NCBI GenBank assembly: GCA_030682835.1
Contig: JAUXNG010000063.1
Span: 1 to 64,000 of the forward strand
Source: Hydrogenophaga sp.
GTDB lineage: Bacteria; Pseudomonadota; Gammaproteobacteria; Burkholderiales; Burkholderiaceae_C
Direction: 5' to 3'
DNA length: 64,000 nt
The position numbers were made by a program, and so were the translations under genes. The notes beneath the pieces are model-generated. The model was not told the origin of the DNA and searched no databases. It saw only the letters and a program-made list of their open reading frames with translations. This document shows positions 33,894 to 45,627 of the stretch, piece after piece (the first letter of the stretch is position 1; every line of letters starts with the position of its first letter).

Positions 33894-34418
33894 ATGGCGA
33901 TCTACGAACTCGACGGCACGGCGCCTGAACTGGCGGCAACTGCCTGGGTGGCGGACAACGCGCAGGTGATGGGCCGCGTGAGCCTGGGCGAAGACAGCAG
34001 CGTGTGGTTCGGCGCCACCGTGCGCGGTGACACCGAGTTCATCAGCGTGGGCGCGGGCAGCAACATCCAGGACGGCAGCGTGCTGCACGCCGACAACGGC
34101 ATGCCGCTGGTCATTGGCGAGCGCGTCACGGTGGGCCACCAGGTGATGCTGCACGGTTGCACCATCGGCGACGAAAGCCTGATCGGTATCGGCGCTGTGG
34201 TGCTCAATGGCGTGAAGATCGGCAAGCATTGCCTGGTGGGCGCTGGATCGCTGGTGACCGAAGGGAAGGAATTCCCGGACGGTTCCATGATCCTGGGCAG
34301 CCCGGCGCGCGTGGTGCGCAGCCTCACGGCCGAACAGATCGAAGGCCTGCGCCAGAGCGCGGCGCACTACATCGACAACGCGCGCCTGTACCGCCGCGGC
34401 TTGAAAAAGATCGCCTGA
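33894..34418 (+). CDS. Gamma-carbonic-anhydrase-like hexapeptide-repeat protein
   Basis: Left-handed beta-helix protein of 174 residues built from hexapeptide repeats (MGRVSL, WFGATV, IGIGAVV, VGAGSLV). The metal ligands of gamma-class carbonic anhydrases are in place: VLHADNG and GHQVMLHGC. It belongs to the YrdA/PaaY-like group, whose members bind zinc and are often weakly active. A TACAAT -10-like hexamer lies at 33827-33832. Followed by hslO after 38 nt. Confidence 0.88.
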   Translation: MAIYELDGTAPELAATAWVADNAQVMGRVSLGEDSSVWFGATVRGDTEFISVGAGSNIQDGSVLHADNGMPLVIGERVTVGHQVMLHGCTIGDESLIGIGAVVLNGVKIGKHCLVGAGSLVTEGKEFPDGSMILGSPARVVRSLTAEQIEGLRQSAAHYIDNARLYRRGLKKIA

Positions 34419-34456
34419 TCCCCAGTTGCGGGTGCTGCTTTTCCCGAAAGATACTT

Positions 34457-35437
34457 TTGTCCGAACTCCACAAATTCATGTTTGAAGGCCTGCCGGTGCG
34501 CGGCATGCTCGTGCGCCTGACCGATGCCTGGCAAGACATCCTGCGCCGCCGAAGTGAGGCTGGCGGCTACCCCGCGGCCGTGACCGAGCTGCTGGGCGAA
34601 ATGACCGCAGCCGCCACGCTCATGCAGGCCAACATCAAGTTCAACGGCGCGCTGGTGATGCAGATCATGGGGGACGGACCGGTGAAGCTGGCCGTGGCCG
34701 AGGTGCAGCCCGACCTGAGCCTGCGCGCCACCGCCACCGTGACGGGCGAGGTGGCGGTGGATGCGCCGCTCTCGCACATGGTCAACGTGAACAACCAGGG
34801 CCGCTGCGCCATCACGCTCGACCCGAAAGACCGCCTGCCCGGCCAGGCGCCCTACCAGGGTGTGGTACCGCTGCACGGCGACCGGCGCGAGAAGCTGGAG
34901 AAGTTCAGCGAAGTGATCGAGCACTACATGCTGCAGAGTGAGCAGCTCGACACCCGGCTGGTGCTGGCCGCCAACGAGCACGTGGCCGCCGGCCTGCTGA
35001 TCCAGCGCCTGCCCCTGCAGGGCGACGCCAACCTGGGCGCCAGCGGGGTGGTGCGATCTGACGAAGACCACATCGGGCAGAACGAGGACTACAACCGCAT
35101 CGCCATCCTGGCGGCCAGCCTGAAGCGCGAGGAACTGCTGACGCTGGATGCCGCCAGCATCCTGCACCGTCTGTTCTGGGAAGAAGACGTACGCGTCTTC
35201 GAGCCGCTCACCGGTGAACAGGGGCCGCGTTTTGCCTGCACTTGCTCGCGCGAACGCGTGGGCAGCATGCTGCGCAGCCTGGGCCGCGAAGAGGTCGAAT
35301 CGGTGATTGCCGAACAGGGGCGGGTGGAAGTGGGTTGCGAGTTCTGCGGCGCCCAGTACCTCTTCGACCCGGTGGATGCGGCTCAGGTGTTCCTGCAGGC
35401 CGCCAGCCAGCCACCCGGCCCTCCCGGGGTGCACTGA
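34457..35437 (+). CDS. hslO: Redox-regulated chaperone Hsp33
   Basis: Cytosolic holdase activated by oxidative unfolding, 326 residues. The N-terminal domain has KFMFEGLPVRGMLVRLTDAW and HMVNVNNQGRCAITLDP. The C-terminal zinc switch has all four cysteines as ACTCSRERV and VGCEFCGAQYLFD. The start is probably the TTG at 34457, giving MSELHKFMFEGLP as in homologues; the first in-frame ATG in the family region is 34478 and would cut into the conserved N-terminus. The larger upstream frame overlaps the carbonic anhydrase gene and is not real. Confidence 0.92.
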   Translation: MSELHKFMFEGLPVRGMLVRLTDAWQDILRRRSEAGGYPAAVTELLGEMTAAATLMQANIKFNGALVMQIMGDGPVKLAVAEVQPDLSLRATATVTGEVAVDAPLSHMVNVNNQGRCAITLDPKDRLPGQAPYQGVVPLHGDRREKLEKFSEVIEHYMLQSEQLDTRLVLAANEHVAAGLLIQRLPLQGDANLGASGVVRSDEDHIGQNEDYNRIAILAASLKREELLTLDAASILHRLFWEEDVRVFEPLTGEQGPRFACTCSRERVGSMLRSLGREEVESVIAEQGRVEVGCEFCGAQYLFDPVDAAQVFLQAASQPPGPPGVH

Positions 35438-35470
35438 GGAACCGAATGGGGGAAGCGGGCGCGTCCGCGT

Positions 35471-36130
35471 TCAGGCTTCCCCCCGCACCAGCCGCGTGAA
35501 CAGGCGGTGCTCGCAGACCGGGTCACTGCACTTCTCGCAGTTCCATGGCACGCGGCCTTCGCTCAGGCTCGGGTCGCTGGGAACCAGCGAACGGCCCAGC
35601 TGGTTGCCCACGGCGCGCAGGGCCTGCTGCAGGCGGGCCGGGCCCTGACCGTAGACGGTCTGGAATGGAATCTGAGCCGTTTGCATTTCATGCCGCAAGA
35701 GGGTGTCAATGGCGTCGCGCACCGCCACGCTCTCGCGGAACAGGCCATCCGGCTGCCACGGCAGGTCCAGGCCCATCAGCAGGGTCAGGCCGAAGCCGCG
35801 CTGCGCATCGAGTGCAGCGGGCAGCAACGAACGGTCGTTGAAGTAGTGCACGCTGTAGGCGGCCACCACCAGGGCGGTGGTGTCGGCCACCACCACATCC
35901 ACGCCGGGCTCTTGCGCGGCCTGCTGGATCAGGCGGGTCTGTTCATGGGCAATGGCGACCTGCTCGTGGGCCTGCGGCGCCCGTCCGCGGGTTTCGCACC
36001 AGTGGCGCAGGTGTTCGCCGACCAGCACGCTGCTCAGGCCAACTGAGCGATTGAGCTGTTCGTGCAAGGCCTGCGCCAGCGAACTCTTGCCGGTGGACTC
36101 GCCACCGAGCAGCGTGACCGTGAGCGTCAC
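35471..36130 (-). CDS. NadR/Ttd14-like P-loop NTPase
   Basis: Predicted ATP-binding kinase-like protein of 219 residues (AAA_28 type) opening directly with the P-loop LLGGESTGKSSL. The block ADTTALVVAAYSVHYF resembles the nucleoside-kinase domain of NadR, so a role with nicotinamide riboside or another small substrate is possible. A C-terminal Cys cluster (NCEKCSDPVC) may bind zinc. Its start overlaps the ftsB stop by 4 nt. Confidence 0.75.
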   Translation of the reverse strand: MTLTVTLLGGESTGKSSLAQALHEQLNRSVGLSSVLVGEHLRHWCETRGRAPQAHEQVAIAHEQTRLIQQAAQEPGVDVVVADTTALVVAAYSVHYFNDRSLLPAALDAQRGFGLTLLMGLDLPWQPDGLFRESVAVRDAIDTLLRHEMQTAQIPFQTVYGQGPARLQQALRAVGNQLGRSLVPSDPSLSEGRVPWNCEKCSDPVCEHRLFTRLVRGEA

Positions 36131-36411
36131 CGCCGGCTCTGGGCGATCTGCACGAAGATCTCGTTGGGCTTGACCATGCCCAGCTCCTGACGCGCGAGTT
36201 CTTCCACCATGTCCTGGCCTTCCTGGAGGTCGCGCACTTCACTGGCGAGCTGCTGGTTGCGTTGCTGCGCCTCGGTGTTGCGTCGGGTCTGTTCGGCCAG
36301 GTCCCGCTTCAGCTCGGCCACCTGTGGCACGCTCCCGCGCCCGGTCCAGAGCTGCGCGTGCAGCACGATGAGCAGCGCGACGAGCAGGGCAGAGACCAGG
36401 CGAGAGGGCAT
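36127..36411 (-). CDS. ftsB: Cell-division protein FtsB
   Basis: Small bitopic division protein of 94 residues linking FtsL and FtsQ in the divisome. It has one N-terminal membrane helix (LVSALLVALLIVLHAQLW), a periplasmic coiled coil (VAELKRDLAEQTRRNTEAQQ) and the conserved end EELARQELGMVKPNE. Position next to eno is the classical proteobacterial order. Confidence 0.93.
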   Translation of the reverse strand: MPSRLVSALLVALLIVLHAQLWTGRGSVPQVAELKRDLAEQTRRNTEAQQRNQQLASEVRDLQEGQDMVEELARQELGMVKPNEIFVQIAQSRR

Positions 36412-36506
36412 GGTGGGCCGATCGGCTCAGGCGAGCCCGCACCTGGGCGGCCCACCGCGCGCGGGCGGCAGCTGCAAAGGCAGGGGCTGCGAAAGCATGA
36501 TGGCGC

Positions 36507-37808
<1,302 letters not shown>

Positions 37809-37834
37809 TCAAAAAACAAAAAAGTGAATGGGGT

Positions 37835-38692
37835 TCAGGCGTTGAAATGGTCTTCGAGAAAACCGTTCTTCTTGGTTACCGTGTCCAGCGCCAGCAGCGT
37901 TTCCAGCAGCGCCTTCATGTGTTTGAGCGGCACGGCGTTGGGGCCGTCGCTCATGGCCTTGGCCGGGTCGGGGTGGGTTTCCATGAAGAGGCCGGCCACG
38001 CCCACGGCCACCGCGGCGCGCGCCAGCACCGGCACCATCTCGCGCTGGCCGCCGCTGCTCGTGCCTTGCCCGCCGGGCAACTGCACGCTGTGGGTGGCGT
38101 CGAACACCACCGGTGCACCGGTCTCGCGCATGATGGCGAGCGACCGCATGTCGCTCACGAGGTTGTTGTAGCCGAAGCTCGCGCCGCGTTCGCATGCCAT
38201 GAAGTTGTCTTCATTCAGACCCGCTTCTTTGGCTGCGGCACGCGCCTTGTCGATCACGTTCTTCATGTCGTGCGGCGCGAGGAACTGGCCCTTCTTGATG
38301 TTCACCGGCTTGCCGCTCTGCGCCACGGCGCGGATGAAGTCGGTCTGGCGGCACAGGAAGGCAGGTGTCTGCAACACGTCGCAGACCTTGGCCGCCTCGG
38401 CGATGTCGTCTTCGCTGTGCACGTCGGTGAGCACCGGCACGCCGAGTTCACGTTTGACCTTGGCCAGGATTTCCAGACCCTTCTCGCGGCCCGGGCCGCG
38501 GTAGGTGGTGCCGCTGCTGCGGTTGGCCTTGTCGAAACTGCTTTTGAAGATGAAGGGAATGCCCAGGCTGCCGGTGATTTCTTTCAGCTGCCCGGCCACG
38601 TCCATCTGCAACTGCTCGGACTCGATCACACAGGGGCCGGCGATCAGGAAGAAGGGCTGGTTCAGGCCGATGTCGAAGCCGCAGAGTTTCAT
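37835..38692 (-). CDS. kdsA: 3-deoxy-8-phosphooctulonate (KDO-8-P) synthase
   Basis: Condenses phosphoenolpyruvate with arabinose 5-phosphate to start KDO synthesis for lipopolysaccharide. It has 285 residues with [35 protein letters not shown] and [10 protein letters not shown]. Thirteen nt separate it from the upstream pyrG and 44 nt from the downstream eno, consistent with one transcript. Confidence 0.96.
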   Translation of the reverse strand: MKLCGFDIGLNQPFFLIAGPCVIESEQLQMDVAGQLKEITGSLGIPFIFKSSFDKANRSSGTTYRGPGREKGLEILAKVKRELGVPVLTDVHSEDDIAEAAKVCDVLQTPAFLCRQTDFIRAVAQSGKPVNIKKGQFLAPHDMKNVIDKARAAAKEAGLNEDNFMACERGASFGYNNLVSDMRSLAIMRETGAPVVFDATHSVQLPGGQGTSSGGQREMVPVLARAAVAVGVAGLFMETHPDPAKAMSDGPNAVPLKHMKALLETLLALDTVTKKNGFLEDHFNA

Positions 38693-38705
38693 GGGTTGTG
38701 CTCGT

Positions 38706-40418
<1,713 letters not shown>

Positions 40419-40500
40419 TTATAAAGGCGACCCCTTCGGGCGCTGCGCCGGGCCGCCGCAACGGGCCGCCAAGGTGAATGCAAGCTGCTACATTGCGCGC

Positions 40501-41736
40501 ATGAACGACCTCGCCGGAAAACACATCGTCCTGGGCCTCTCGGGTGGTATTGCCTGCTACAAGGCGGCCGAGCTCTGTCGCGCACTCATCAAGGCCGGAG
40601 CCTCCGTGCAGGTGGTGATGACGGACGCGGCCGAGCACTTCATCACCGCGGTGACGATGCAGGCGCTGTCGGGCCGGCCTGTGTTCACGTCCCAGTGGGA
40701 TGCGCGCACCTCGGCCGGGGTCGACAACAACATGCCGCACATCAACCTGAGCCGCGAGGCCGATGCCATCGTGGTCGCCCCGGCCAGCGCCGACTTCATG
40801 GCCAAGCTGCTGCACGGCCGTGCCGACGACCTGCTCAGCCTGATGTGCCTGGCCCGCCCCCTGGACAAGGTGCCCCTGATCCTGGCCCCCGCGATGAACC
40901 GCGAGATGTGGGCACACCCGGCCACGCAGCGCAACGTGGCGCAGCTGCGCGCTGACGGCGCCACCGTGCTGGACGTGGGCGCGGGCGATCAGGCCTGCGG
41001 CGAAACCGGCGATGGCCGCATGCTGGAGGCCGAGGAACTGCTGTACGAGGTGGTGCGCTTCTTCGCACCCAAAGCCCTGGCCGGGCAGCACGTGTTGGTT
41101 AGCGCCGGGCCCACGTTCGAGGCCATCGACCCGGTGCGCGGGCTCACCAACCTGTCCAGCGGCAAGATGGGCTTCGCCATTGCCCGCGCCGCCCACGAGG
41201 CTGGCGCGCAGGTCACGCTGGTGGCCGGACCGGTGAGCCTGCCAACGCCGCGCGGGGTGGGGCGCGTGAACGTGAAGTCGGCCCTGAACATGCAGAAGAC
41301 GCTGGACCTGCTGAGCCAGCAGGCCACGGTGTTCATTTCGGCCGCGGCTGTGGCCGACTGGCGCCCGGCCCAGATGACCGAGCAGAAGATCAAGAAAGAC
41401 GGTTCCGGACAGGTGCCCACGCTCTCATTCGTGGAGAACCCGGACATCCTCGCCGGGATCGCGGCCACGGCGCGTGCCCGCAGCGGCGCGCTGTATTGCG
41501 TCGGCTTCGCTGCCGAGAGCCACGATTTGCTGACCCATGCCCAGGCCAAGCGCGCGCGCAAGGGTGTGCCGCTGCTGGTGGGCAACATCGGGCCTGACAC
41601 CTTCGGTCAGGACGACAACGCCCTCTTGCTGGTGGACGAGCAGGGCAGCACCGAGCTGCCTCGGGCGTCGAAGCTGCAGCTGGCGCGCCAGCTGGTGGGC
41701 GAGATCGCGCGGCGGCTGCCGGCGGCCCGCCCCTGA
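40501..41736 (+). CDS. coaBC: Bifunctional phosphopantothenoylcysteine decarboxylase/synthetase
   Basis: Coenzyme A pathway enzyme of 411 residues. The N-terminal CoaC flavoprotein ([50 protein letters not shown]) decarboxylates, with a Cys in [12 protein letters not shown]. The C-terminal CoaB half ([36 protein letters not shown]) ligates cysteine using CTP. The ATG at 40501 is chosen because the extended frame upstream runs into the divergent pyrG. Placement next to pyrG (the CTP source) may be fortuitous. Confidence 0.96.
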   Translation: MNDLAGKHIVLGLSGGIACYKAAELCRALIKAGASVQVVMTDAAEHFITAVTMQALSGRPVFTSQWDARTSAGVDNNMPHINLSREADAIVVAPASADFMAKLLHGRADDLLSLMCLARPLDKVPLILAPAMNREMWAHPATQRNVAQLRADGATVLDVGAGDQACGETGDGRMLEAEELLYEVVRFFAPKALAGQHVLVSAGPTFEAIDPVRGLTNLSSGKMGFAIARAAHEAGAQVTLVAGPVSLPTPRGVGRVNVKSALNMQKTLDLLSQQATVFISAAAVADWRPAQMTEQKIKKDGSGQVPTLSFVENPDILAGIAATARARSGALYCVGFAAESHDLLTHAQAKRARKGVPLLVGNIGPDTFGQDDNALLLVDEQGSTELPRASKLQLARQLVGEIARRLPAARP

Positions 41737-41784
41737 ACCCGGCGGCTGCGCGGGCTTGCCCTGGCTTGGGGCCGGTCGTATGAT

Positions 41785-41814
41785 TTATCAAATAAGCGCA
41801 TGCTTATTTGATAA
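41785..41814 (+). promoter_or_regulatory. Perfect 13-bp-arm palindrome upstream of the Tat-exported hydrolase gene
   Basis: Arms 41785-41797 and 41802-41814 (TTATCAAATAAGC and its complement) flank GCAT. This AT-rich 30-bp near-perfect palindrome lies 20 nt before the start at 41835 and ahead of the ribosome-binding site GAGGAGA (41824-41830). It is most likely a dimeric repressor operator of MarR or TetR style; no cognate regulator is adjacent. It has no U-run, so it is not a terminator for coaBC. Confidence 0.7.
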
Positions 41815-41834
41815 TGCGTACCGAGGAGACCCCC

Positions 41835-42908
41835 ATGACCACGCCCACCCGCCGCCCCCCGCCCTTCGCCATGTCTGAGACGCCCCCCGCGATGGCACAT
41901 TCCCGCCGCTCCTGGCTGCGCCTGATGGCTGGCGCCGGTATGGGTGCAGCCGGGCTGGCGCTGGTGCCCGAGGTGCGGGTGTTTGCCCAGCAGGTGCAGG
42001 AATTCATTGAGGGACCTCCGGTGCCCGACGTGGCGCCGGTGCAGCTGTCGCCGCATGTCTGGATGGTCTACGCCAAAGATGGCTTTCCGACCGCTGAGAA
42101 TCAGGGGCTGATGGCCAGCGTGCTGTTCGTGGTGACGCAGAAAGGCGTGCTGGTGTTTGACAGTGGCGCCTCGCTGCAGATCGGCCAGATGGCGATCCGC
42201 ATGATCAAAACCGTGACTCCCAAGCCGGTGATCGCGGTCTTCAACAGCCATTACCACGGCGACCACTGGCTGGGCAACCACGCCTTTGTGGAAGCCTTCG
42301 GCAAAGACCTTCCCATCCACGCGCTGGCTCACACGCAGGAGCAGATCCAGGGCGCCGAGGGCAACCTCTGGCGCAGCCTCATGGAGCGCTGGACCAACCA
42401 GGCCACGCTGGGCACGAAGGTGTTTGCGCCCAACCAGGTGGTGCAGCACGGCCAGGTGCTCGACTACGGCGACGTGCAGGTCAAACTGCACCACTACGGC
42501 ACCGCGCACACGCCGTCCGACCTGTGTCTGGAAGTGGTGCAGGACCGGCTCACCTATGTCGGCGACATTGCCATGGACAACCGCATCGCCAACATCGACG
42601 ACGGCTCTTACGTGGGCACCTTCAAGTACTACGAGGCCCTGGCCGGCGCCGCTGGGGAGCAGCTGTGGGTGCCGGGCCATGGCAAGGCCAGCAAGGATCT
42701 GCTCAAGCGCTATGGCGACTTCCTGGCCGGCATCTACGAGCCCTGCCTGAAGGCCGTGAAAGACGGCGAGCCGATGGAAACCGCCCGGGCCGCGGTGCTC
42801 AAAGACCCCCGGGTTGCCAGCCGCGCCGGCACCATGGACGGCTTTGCCAGCAACATCGGCAAGTACGTCAGCCTGGCGTATCTGGAAGCCGAGAAGGAAG
42901 CCTTCTAG
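41835..42908 (+). CDS. Tat-exported metallo-beta-lactamase-fold hydrolase
   Basis: Periplasmic MBL-fold protein of 357 residues. A twin-arginine signal (HSRRSWLRLMAGAGMGAAGL) is followed by the zinc motif FNSHYHGDHWLGN with all ligands (His139, His141, Asp143, His144), a later His in HYGTAHTPSDL, Asp in YVGDIAMDN and His in VPGHGKAS. It belongs to the broad group that includes SoxH-like and quinoprotein-associated hydrolases; the substrate is unknown. The start at 41835 is fixed by GAGGAGA 4-5 nt upstream; frames starting at 41808 run through the palindrome. Its 3' end overlaps the convergent regulator gene by 41 nt. Confidence 0.82.
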   Translation: MTTPTRRPPPFAMSETPPAMAHSRRSWLRLMAGAGMGAAGLALVPEVRVFAQQVQEFIEGPPVPDVAPVQLSPHVWMVYAKDGFPTAENQGLMASVLFVVTQKGVLVFDSGASLQIGQMAIRMIKTVTPKPVIAVFNSHYHGDHWLGNHAFVEAFGKDLPIHALAHTQEQIQGAEGNLWRSLMERWTNQATLGTKVFAPNQVVQHGQVLDYGDVQVKLHHYGTAHTPSDLCLEVVQDRLTYVGDIAMDNRIANIDDGSYVGTFKYYEALAGAAGEQLWVPGHGKASKDLLKRYGDFLAGIYEPCLKAVKDGEPMETARAAVLKDPRVASRAGTMDGFASNIGKYVSLAYLEAEKEAF

Positions 42909-44034
42909 GCCACTCTCCCCACCACGGCAGCAGCCGCTTCATGGCGGCCACCTCGCCGCTGTGGTCGCTTGCATACCCCGTGAGGGCGTTGACCCGGGCC
43001 TGCCATGCCGGGCTGCGCAGCACCGCCAGCAGGCGTTGCAAGGCCGGGCGTTCAAGTGCCGTCTTCAGGCACACCAGCAGGTAGCGCTCGTCGGCCAGCG
43101 GGACAAAACCCAGGCCTTCGCGCTTGGCCGCAAACTCGGTGCCCAGGCCCACGTCGGCCCGGTCGCTGGCCACTGCGTGGGCCACGGCAGCGTGCGAACT
43201 CTCCACGCGGTCAAACCCCGCGATGTCGATCGGGTCCAGTCCGTCCTGTGCCATCAGTTCGTCCAGCAGCAGCCGCGTGCCGGTGCCGGGGCTGCGGTTG
43301 ACGAAACGGGCCTGCAGGCGCGCCACGTCGCGCAGGTCGGCCAGGCGCATCGGGTTATCGGGCGCCACCATCAGGCCCTGCGCGCGGCGTGCGAAGCCGA
43401 TGATCTTGTGCAGGCCGGGCTTGAGCAGCGGGCGGTAGGTGCGCGCGCTCAGGCTGCCGGTGCCCGCAAACGGCTGGGCATGGAAGCCGGCGAGTTCGCA
43501 GCGGCCCTCGTTGAGCGCGCGGATGGCGTCCACGCTCCCGCAGAAACGGATGTCCAGGTGCAGCCGGCCGGCCGCGTCGGGCAGGTGGGCCGCCATTTCC
43601 TGCAGTTCGCTCAGGGCGTGGTCGTGGCTGGCGTAGAGCGTGAGCAGGTCGGGGCGCAGGCCGGCGTCGGGCGCGCCGTCGAAGGCCAGCGCGAAGGCCC
43701 GCTCCAGTTCGGTCCGCAGATGTTCCATCTGCGGACCGAGCCGCGCCTGCGCCAGCCGCTCGGACATCAGCAGGCGTTCACCAAAGGGGCTGAGCACGGC
43801 GGCCTGGCCGCGTTCCCAGAGGATCAAGGGCTGACCCAGTTCGGCTTCCCAGCGCCTGAGCTGGCCCCAGACGTGGCGGTACGACAGGCCAAGGCCGCGT
43901 GCGGCGCCCGAGATCGAGCCGCTTTCGCGCACCGCGTGCAACACGTCCATCATGGGGTTGCGCAGCAGGGCGTGGCCCGGCGTGCGGTTCGCCTCACCCG
44001 GCGTCAGCGTGTACGACAGCTCGACCTTCTTCAT
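42868..44034 (-). CDS. ModE-like regulator with periplasmic-binding-type sensor domain
   Basis: Transcription regulator of 388 residues. The N-terminal ModE/LysR-type winged helix (LHAVRESGSISGAARGLGLSYRHVW) is joined to a substrate-binding-protein-like domain (about residues 130-365: DLLTLYASHDHALSEL, PGTGTRLLLDELM, ADVGLGTEFAAKREGL). This HTH plus PBP_like layout occurs in molybdate- or tungstate-responsive regulators. It is divergent from tupBCA with a 106-nt gap, so it probably controls tungstate uptake. The end overlaps the MBL hydrolase gene by 41 nt. Confidence 0.82.
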   Translation of the reverse strand: MKKVELSYTLTPGEANRTPGHALLRNPMMDVLHAVRESGSISGAARGLGLSYRHVWGQLRRWEAELGQPLILWERGQAAVLSPFGERLLMSERLAQARLGPQMEHLRTELERAFALAFDGAPDAGLRPDLLTLYASHDHALSELQEMAAHLPDAAGRLHLDIRFCGSVDAIRALNEGRCELAGFHAQPFAGTGSLSARTYRPLLKPGLHKIIGFARRAQGLMVAPDNPMRLADLRDVARLQARFVNRSPGTGTRLLLDELMAQDGLDPIDIAGFDRVESSHAAVAHAVASDRADVGLGTEFAAKREGLGFVPLADERYLLVCLKTALERPALQRLLAVLRSPAWQARVNALTGYASDHSGEVAAMKRLLPWWGEWPRRLPSRLPDTPG

Positions 44035-44140
44035 GGCCGGGAGTGTGCCTCACGCCCCGGGGACCGGCCTATGCACGCCGTTTCATACCGCGTTCCTGCG
44101 CATGCGAAGCCGCCTCAGGCCGGCTAAGCTCGCGGCCCAG

Positions 44141-44869
44141 ATGAATACCTTTTCCGACAGCGTGGCCACCGCGCTGCAACTGATCCTCTCGGGCGACCCG
44201 GGCCTGTGGGCGGTGGTGCTGCGCTCGCTCGCGGTCAGCGCGCTGGCCTGTGCGCTGGCCTGCGGCTTCGGCCTGGTGTTGGGCGCATGGCTGGCGGTGG
44301 CCCGCTTTGCGGGGCGGGGTGCCGTGCTCACGCTGCTGAGCACCTTTCTGGCCGTGCCGTCGGTGGTGGTGGGCCTGGTGGTCTATCTGCTGCTGTCGCG
44401 CTCCGGGCCGCTGGGTTTTCTGGGCTGGCTGTTCAGCTTCCAGGCCATGGTGCTGGCGCAGACGGTGCTGGTGCTGCCGCTGGTGACCGCGCTCACGCGC
44501 CAGGTGGTCGAGGACGCGGACCGCAGCCATGGCGAACAGCTGCAGTCGCTCGGTGCCGGCGCCGTGCTGCGCGGCCTGCTGCTGGCCTGGGATGAGCGTT
44601 ACGCGCTGCTCACCGTGCTGATCACTGCATTCGGACGTGCCGTTTCCGAAGTGGGCGCGGTGATGATCGTGGGCGGCAACATCGAAGGCTTCACGCGGGT
44701 GATGACGACTGCCATTGCGCTGGAAACCAGCAAGGGCGACCTGCCGCTGGCACTGGGCCTGGGGCTGGTGCTGCTGGCCGTGGTGCTGGCACTCAATGCG
44801 CTGGTGGCGCTGCTGCGCCGCTGGCGCGAGCGGGTGGACGGCTCGGCCGCCGGCATGGTGGCGGCATGA
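44141..44869 (+). CDS. tupB: Tungstate ABC transporter permease TupB
   Basis: Inner-membrane permease of 242 residues with about five helices and the EAA-like loop QSLGAGAVLRGLLLAW followed by FGRAVSEVGAVMIVGGNIEG, characteristic of TupB-type and related oxyanion permeases. Overlaps tupC by 4 nt. The order B-C-A differs from the common A-B-C. Confidence 0.9.
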   Translation: MNTFSDSVATALQLILSGDPGLWAVVLRSLAVSALACALACGFGLVLGAWLAVARFAGRGAVLTLLSTFLAVPSVVVGLVVYLLLSRSGPLGFLGWLFSFQAMVLAQTVLVLPLVTALTRQVVEDADRSHGEQLQSLGAGAVLRGLLLAWDERYALLTVLITAFGRAVSEVGAVMIVGGNIEGFTRVMTTAIALETSKGDLPLALGLGLVLLAVVLALNALVALLRRWRERVDGSAAGMVAA

Positions 44870-45627
44870 GCGCCCACACTCTGTGCTTTGATCTCCGGGG
44901 CGCCAGCGTGCACCTGGGACCCGCCAGGCGGCACGCGGCTCTGGTTGGGGTTGACCTGCGCATCGCGCCCGGCGAACGGGTGGCGCTCGTGGGTGCCAAC
45001 GGCAGCGGCAAGAGCACGCTGCTGCGCACGCTGCACGGCCTGCAGCGCATCAGCGCTGGCAGCCTGTACAAGGCGCCCGGGCTGCGTGAGGCCATGTTGT
45101 TCCAGCGCCCCCACATGCTGCGCCTGAGCGTCTGGCGCAACATCGCGCTGGGTGTGTGGCTGCAGGGCGTGCCCTGGTCGCAGGCCCGCGCCCTGGCGCC
45201 GCAGGCGCTGGCGCGCGTGGGCATGGCCCCGCTCGCGGGCCGGCCAGCGCGCGCTCTCTCGGGCGGGCAGCAGCAGCGCCTGGCCCTGGCGCGCGCCTGG
45301 GCGCTGAAGCCCGATGTCTGGCTGCTCGACGAGCCCACTGCCAGCCTGGATCCCCATGCCAAGCGCGAGGTGGAGTCGCTGATTGCCGAATTCACCCAGG
45401 CGGGCCGCGCAGACGGCCCCGGGGAAGGCGGTCAACGCGCGCAGCCCACCACGCTGGTGTTCAGCAGCCACAACCTGGGCCAGGTCAAACGCCTGGCCAG
45501 CCGGGTGCTGTACCTGGAGCAAGGCCATTTGCTGGCCGATCTGCCGGTGAACGATTTCTTCAACCACGAGCTGCTGCAGGCCCAGTGCCCCGCAGCCCAC
45601 CTGTTTGTGAAAGGCGAGGGCCTGTGA
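44866..45627 (+). CDS. tupC: Tungstate ABC transporter ATP-binding protein TupC
   Basis: Cytoplasmic ATPase of 253 residues with Walker A GANGSGKSTLL, Q-loop LFQRPHMLRLSVWRNI, signature ALSGGQQQRLALARAW, Walker B VWLLDEPTASLD and switch His in FSSHNLGQVK. A short Gly-rich insert (GRADGPGEGGQRAQ) lies before the last strand. Overlaps tupA by 4 nt. Confidence 0.9.
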   Translation: MSAHTLCFDLRGASVHLGPARRHAALVGVDLRIAPGERVALVGANGSGKSTLLRTLHGLQRISAGSLYKAPGLREAMLFQRPHMLRLSVWRNIALGVWLQGVPWSQARALAPQALARVGMAPLAGRPARALSGGQQQRLALARAWALKPDVWLLDEPTASLDPHAKREVESLIAEFTQAGRADGPGEGGQRAQPTTLVFSSHNLGQVKRLASRVLYLEQGHLLADLPVNDFFNHELLQAQCPAAHLFVKGEGL

